Shown here: piece after piece, positions 3,794 through 6,505 of the stretch | Numbering within the stretch: position 1 is the stretch's first letter | How the letters are laid out: the number at the start of each line of letters is the position of its first letter | Source: Frankiales bacterium | Lineage (GTDB): Bacteria > Actinomycetota > Actinomycetes > Mycobacteriales > SCTD01 | DNA length: 6,505 nt | Direction of reading: 5' to 3' | Assembly (NCBI GenBank): GCA_025464695.1 | Contig: JAODNQ010000192.1 | Span: 1 to 6,505, forward strand | The notes under the pieces: generated by a model | What the model saw: only the letters and a program-made list of their open reading frames with translations | Databases searched by the model: none | Told to the model about the DNA's origin: nothing | Translations under genes and position numbers: made by a program

Positions 3794-6280
3794 GTGAGGG
3801 GCACCCGCCTCCGGCAGGTGTGGACGGGCTGGACTCGGCGGCAGCGCCTCGCCGCGGTCCTGCGCGCCGTCGTCGGGTGCGCCGTGCTCGTGGCGGCCCT
3901 CGACGTCGTGCTGCTGCGCGGCAGCGGTGCCGCTCCGACGACCGCCCTGCTGGTGGTGGCGCTGCTCGTCGCCCTGGCCGAGTACCCCCTCCTGCACCTG
4001 CGCTTCGGCGGCAACCACATCTCGTTCGTCTGGAGCGAGGCTGCGGTGCTCCTCGGCCTGGCGACCTGCCCGGGCCCCGCGCTCGCCCTCGTGGTGGCGG
4101 GGAGCGGGGCCGCCAGCCACCTGCTGCAGGGGCGCGCCCCGACCAAGGTCGCCTTCAACGCCTCGGTGGGCTGCCTGTCGGTGTCGGCCGCCGCCGCCAC
4201 CCTCCAGCTGCTCCACGGACGGGCCGACGGCGAGCTCACGCTGGCGTCCGCGGCGGCCCTCGTCGTCGCCACCACGACGTACGCCCTGTCGAACACCGTG
4301 CTGACCAGCACGGTGGTCGCCACCGCGCAGGGCTGCCCGCTGCGCGAGGTGGTGCTGGCCAGCGGGTCCGTGACCGCGCTGATGTTCGCGGGCAACGTGG
4401 CGCTCCCGCTCGGCGCGCTGGTCCTGGTCCAGCGGACGCCGGCCGTGCTGTTCGCCGTACCGCCGGTGGCCGCGGTCCTCGCGCTGACCTACCGGGCGTA
4501 CCTGCGCGCGAGCCAGGAGCGGGACGTCTGGCGCCAGCTCGAGGTGGCGAGCAGGGAGCTGAACCGGCTGGAGGCGACCGAGGTCGCCACGGCGGCGCTG
4601 CGCCGCGCCCGGGAGCTGTTCCGCTGCGACGACGTCGAGCTCCGGCTGGACCCCCGCCACAGCCACGGGCTGCGGGTCTGCCGCCTGGTCGGCGACGTCC
4701 TGCAGGTGGCGGAGCAGGGACGGGAGGTGCCCGTGGCCCTGGCGCTGGAGGACGAGGAGGACGGGGGCAGCGTCATCTCGACGTCGCTGTCGGCGCCCCT
4801 GGTGTCGCCGTCGGGGCGGATCGGCGCCCTGCGCCTGCTGTTCCGCGGCGCGGTCACCCTGTCCGCGCGCGAGCGCCAGGTCATGTCGACGTACGCCCAC
4901 GCGGTCAGCACGACCCTGCAGAACGCCTTCCTGCACGAGGACGTCCGCGAGGAGGCGGCCCGCCACGGGCACGACGCCACCCACGACGCCCTCACCGGCC
5001 TGGCCAACCGCGTGCTGCTGCAGACCGAGACGCGCGCGGCCCTGGGCGGCAGCGGGACGACGGCCCTGCTGCTGCTCGACCTGGACCACTTCAAGGAGAT
5101 CAACGACACGCTGGGCCACGCGGCCGGCGACGTGCAGCTGCGGGAGGTCGCGACGCGCCTGCGCTCGGCCGTGGGCGACGAGGGCCTGGTGGCCCGGCTC
5201 GGCGGCGACGAGTTCGCGGTCCTGCTCCCCGGCCTCGCCGACCCCGCGGACGCGGAGCCCCTCGCGGAGCGCCTCCTGCAGCTGCTCGCGGCGCCGGTGG
5301 AGTTCGACGGGCTGCGGCTGTCGATCGAGGCCAGCCTCGGCGTGGCCTGCCACCCGCAGGACGCGAGCGAGGAGGCGGAGCTGTTCCGCCGGGCCGACGT
5401 CGCGATGTACCAGGCGAAGGGCGCCCGGGCGTCGTGGCTGCGCTACGACGCCGCCCGCGACGACAGCAGCGTCCACCGGATGGCGCTGGTGAGCGAGCTG
5501 CGGCTGGCGCTCGACCGCGACGAGATCCTGGTGCACCTGCAGCCGCAGGTGGACCTGCAGACCGGCGCGGTCGTGTCCGCCGAGGCGCTGTGCCGCTGGC
5601 AGCACCCCGTGCGGGGGCTGCTCCCGCCGTCGGAGTTCGTCGGGGTGGTCGAGCAGTCCGGCCTGGCCCGGCCGTTCACGCTGCGCGTGCTGGAGCGGGC
5701 CCTCGAGGCGTGCGCGCAGTGGCACGCCGAGGGCCGTCCGCTGCGCGTGGCGGTGAACCTCGCGGCCCGGTCGCTGCTCGACCGCTCGCTGCCCGACGAC
5801 GTCGCGGTCCTGCTGTCGCGCACCGGGGTCCCGGCCTCCGCCCTCGTCCTCGAGATCACGGAGACGACGGCGACCAGCGAGCTCGAGGTGGTCGAGGAGG
5901 TGCTCGCGGCTCTGCGGCGCAGCGGCGTCGAGCTGTCGGTCGACGACTTCGGCACCGGCTACTCCTCGCTGGCCTTCCTGCAGCGCACCGCCGTCAACGA
6001 GCTCAAGGTCGACCGCTCGTTCGTCAAGGGCATGCTCGTCAACGCCAACGACGCCGCACTGGTGCGGGCCACCATCCAGCTGGCGCACAGCCTCGGTGCG
6101 CGCGCCGTCGCCGAGGGCGTCGAGCACGAGGAGCACGCGGAGGCGCTGCGCGACCTGGGGTGCGACGTCGCGCAGGGCTGGCTGTACGGGCGCCCGGTCC
6201 CGGCGCAGGACCTGCAGACGGGGCACGCACCCGTGCTCATCACGGTGCCGCGTCCCCGGCTGGTGCGGCTGCAGGCCTGA
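3794..6280 (+). CDS. Multi-pass membrane GGDEF-EAL protein (probable bifunctional diguanylate cyclase / c-di-GMP phosphodiesterase)
   Basis: This 828-residue inner-membrane signalling protein probably makes and degrades cyclic di-GMP. The N-terminal 235 residues carry about seven hydrophobic segments (roughly 20-41, 49-67, 76-108, 119-140, 149-172, 188-212, 214-233). I cannot assign them to a named MASE-type sensor. Residues 240-390 look like a helix plus a GAF-like domain (SLSAPLVSPSGRIGALRLLF). The GGDEF domain spans about 394-548, with metal-site Asp429, Asn437 and Asp446, the exact motif RLGGDEF (470-474) and Lys542 in YQAKG. The product-inhibition RxxD site is missing (GDEG at 461-464). 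The EAL domain spans about 560-805, with Glu597 (EAL), Asn655, Glu687, Asp717-Asp718 (DDFGTGYS), Lys738, Glu774 (EGVE) and Gln794 (QGW) all present. Both activities are therefore chemically possible; which dominates is unknown. It lies 10 nt after the protease stop and is probably co-translated with it. The tail overlaps a convergent gene by 41 nt. Confidence 0.94.
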   Translation: MRGTRLRQVWTGWTRRQRLAAVLRAVVGCAVLVAALDVVLLRGSGAAPTTALLVVALLVALAEYPLLHLRFGGNHISFVWSEAAVLLGLATCPGPALALVVAGSGAASHLLQGRAPTKVAFNASVGCLSVSAAAATLQLLHGRADGELTLASAAALVVATTTYALSNTVLTSTVVATAQGCPLREVVLASGSVTALMFAGNVALPLGALVLVQRTPAVLFAVPPVAAVLALTYRAYLRASQERDVWRQLEVASRELNRLEATEVATAALRRARELFRCDDVELRLDPRHSHGLRVCRLVGDVLQVAEQGREVPVALALEDEEDGGSVISTSLSAPLVSPSGRIGALRLLFRGAVTLSARERQVMSTYAHAVSTTLQNAFLHEDVREEAARHGHDATHDALTGLANRVLLQTETRAALGGSGTTALLLLDLDHFKEINDTLGHAAGDVQLREVATRLRSAVGDEGLVARLGGDEFAVLLPGLADPADAEPLAERLLQLLAAPVEFDGLRLSIEASLGVACHPQDASEEAELFRRADVAMYQAKGARASWLRYDAARDDSSVHRMALVSELRLALDRDEILVHLQPQVDLQTGAVVSAEALCRWQHPVRGLLPPSEFVGVVEQSGLARPFTLRVLERALEACAQWHAEGRPLRVAVNLAARSLLDRSLPDDVAVLLSRTGVPASALVLEITETTATSELEVVEEVLAALRRSGVELSVDDFGTGYSSLAFLQRTAVNELKVDRSFVKGMLVNANDAALVRATIQLAHSLGARAVAEGVEHEEHAEALRDLGCDVAQGWLYGRPVPAQDLQTGHAPVLITVPRPRLVRLQA

Positions 6281-6505
6281 CCCGCTCGCGGGGGAGCGCT
6301 GCGACCAGCTGGTCCAGCCGGGCGTCCAGCCCCTCGACGGCCAGCGCGGCCTCCCGGGCCGGGCCGGCGAGACCGGGCACCAGGTCCAGCGCTCCGCGCT
6401 CGGGCACCGGCCCGGGCCGGTCGCGCAGGACGTCGGCCAGGGCGTCCGCCCGGCGCGCGAGCAGGACGGCGGCGTCGCGCACCGGGGCGGGGAGCGCCGT
6501 CCCGG
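6240..6505 (-). CDS. Unidentified protein, C-terminal end only (5' end outside window)
   Basis: The minus-strand frame is open from the right edge to TGA (complement of 6240-6242). The visible end is about 88 residues of Ala/Leu/Arg/Asp-rich, probably helical sequence (e.g. LPAPVRDAAVLLARRADAL, then LDARLDQLVAALPRERV), followed by a loose Pro/Ala tail. Codons from the edge to about nt 6290 nearly all end in G or C, as expected of a real gene here. That bias fades in the last dozen codons, near and within the overlap with the GGDEF-EAL gene. A GTG at 6480-6482 could be a start, but the frame continues upstream without a stop and the visible part looks like the end of a longer protein. The helical tail resembles cytoplasmic tails of some FUSC/aromatic-acid exporter-type proteins, but this is too weak to name it. 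Confidence 0.6.
   Translation of the reverse strand, partial: GTALPAPVRDAAVLLARRADALADVLRDRPGPVPERGALDLVPGLAGPAREAALAVEGLDARLDQLVAALPRERVRPAAAPAGDAAP

Noticed and set aside
2748..3797. A second plus-strand frame across the protease, giving an acidic DVDRS/DVDGP-like repeat
   Set aside because: It is a frame-shifted reading of the 15-nt repeat, which is open in other frames because the unit length is a multiple of three. The upstream part is Arg/Ala/Gly-rich noise and no start signal supports it.
1678..4395. A 905-codon open frame on the minus strand, with a GPRLT-like pentapeptide repeat across 3451-3660
   Set aside because: It is the antisense shadow of the S8 protease and its neighbours. 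The high GC removes stops, and the repeat is the complement of the QTWTG array. The plus-strand frame has a signal peptide, a full catalytic set and a Shine-Dalgarno site.
3680..6226. An 848-codon open frame on the minus strand opposite the GGDEF-EAL gene
   Set aside because: The translation is low-complexity (rich in Arg, Gln, Val, His and Gly) without any recognisable domain, while the plus strand encodes all GGDEF and EAL motifs.
1003..6505. A tmRNA (ssrA) gene or other structured RNA near smpB
   Set aside because: I found no tmRNA-type 5' end, CCA end or tag-peptide frame, and the only non-coding gap (1884-1995) is far too short.

Overview
This window is very GC-rich, with almost every codon in the real genes ending in G or C. 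It carries an actinobacterial gene order: an M23 peptidase fragment immediately upstream of smpB. In many actinobacteria that pair closes the ftsE-ftsX-(M23 peptidase)-smpB cluster, so the missing part of the peptidase and ftsEX probably lie just outside the left edge. GTG starts, weak Shine-Dalgarno (SD) sites and a probable leaderless smpB fit a high-GC actinomycete. I cannot assign a family or genus from the sequence alone.

Layout, left to right. (1) 1-458 is the C-terminal catalytic domain of a LytM/M23 endopeptidase, cut by the window edge. (2) 481-1002 is smpB, the tmRNA partner for ribosome rescue, with a TAGACT -10-like box ending 6 nt before its ATG. (3) 999-1883 is an amidohydrolase-2 (ACMSD-like) metal hydrolase that starts inside the smpB stop codon (GTGA overlap). 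(4) 1884-1995 is a 112-nt gap with a strong 13-bp bulged hairpin and an SD. (5) 1996-3783 is a secreted subtilisin-like S8 protease. It ends in 14 perfect-length tandem 15-nt repeats (QTWTG x13, then QSWTG), with the protein's only four cysteines in pairs on either side. (6) 3794-6280 is a membrane-anchored protein with a putative GAF domain, GGDEF and EAL. Its SD overlaps the protease stop codon. (7) From 6240 to the right edge is the 3' end of an unidentified gene on the minus strand, overlapping the GGDEF-EAL gene tail to tail.

How they work together. The left half is housekeeping: cell-wall hydrolysis linked to division, and translation quality control. The amidohydrolase is translationally coupled to smpB but has no obvious functional link. 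The right half looks like a two-gene unit: an exported protease with a Trp-rich repeat tail, translated from the same message as a c-di-GMP synthase/phosphodiesterase with an unclassified multi-pass membrane sensor. Both c-di-GMP active sites look intact and the GGDEF inhibitory site is absent. This protease/c-di-GMP pair and its Trp-repeat tail are the most interesting content. Whether the pairing is conserved elsewhere cannot be judged from one window. No stretch longer than 300 nt lacks a gene, and I see no tRNA, rRNA, CRISPR, insertion sequence or phage attachment site.
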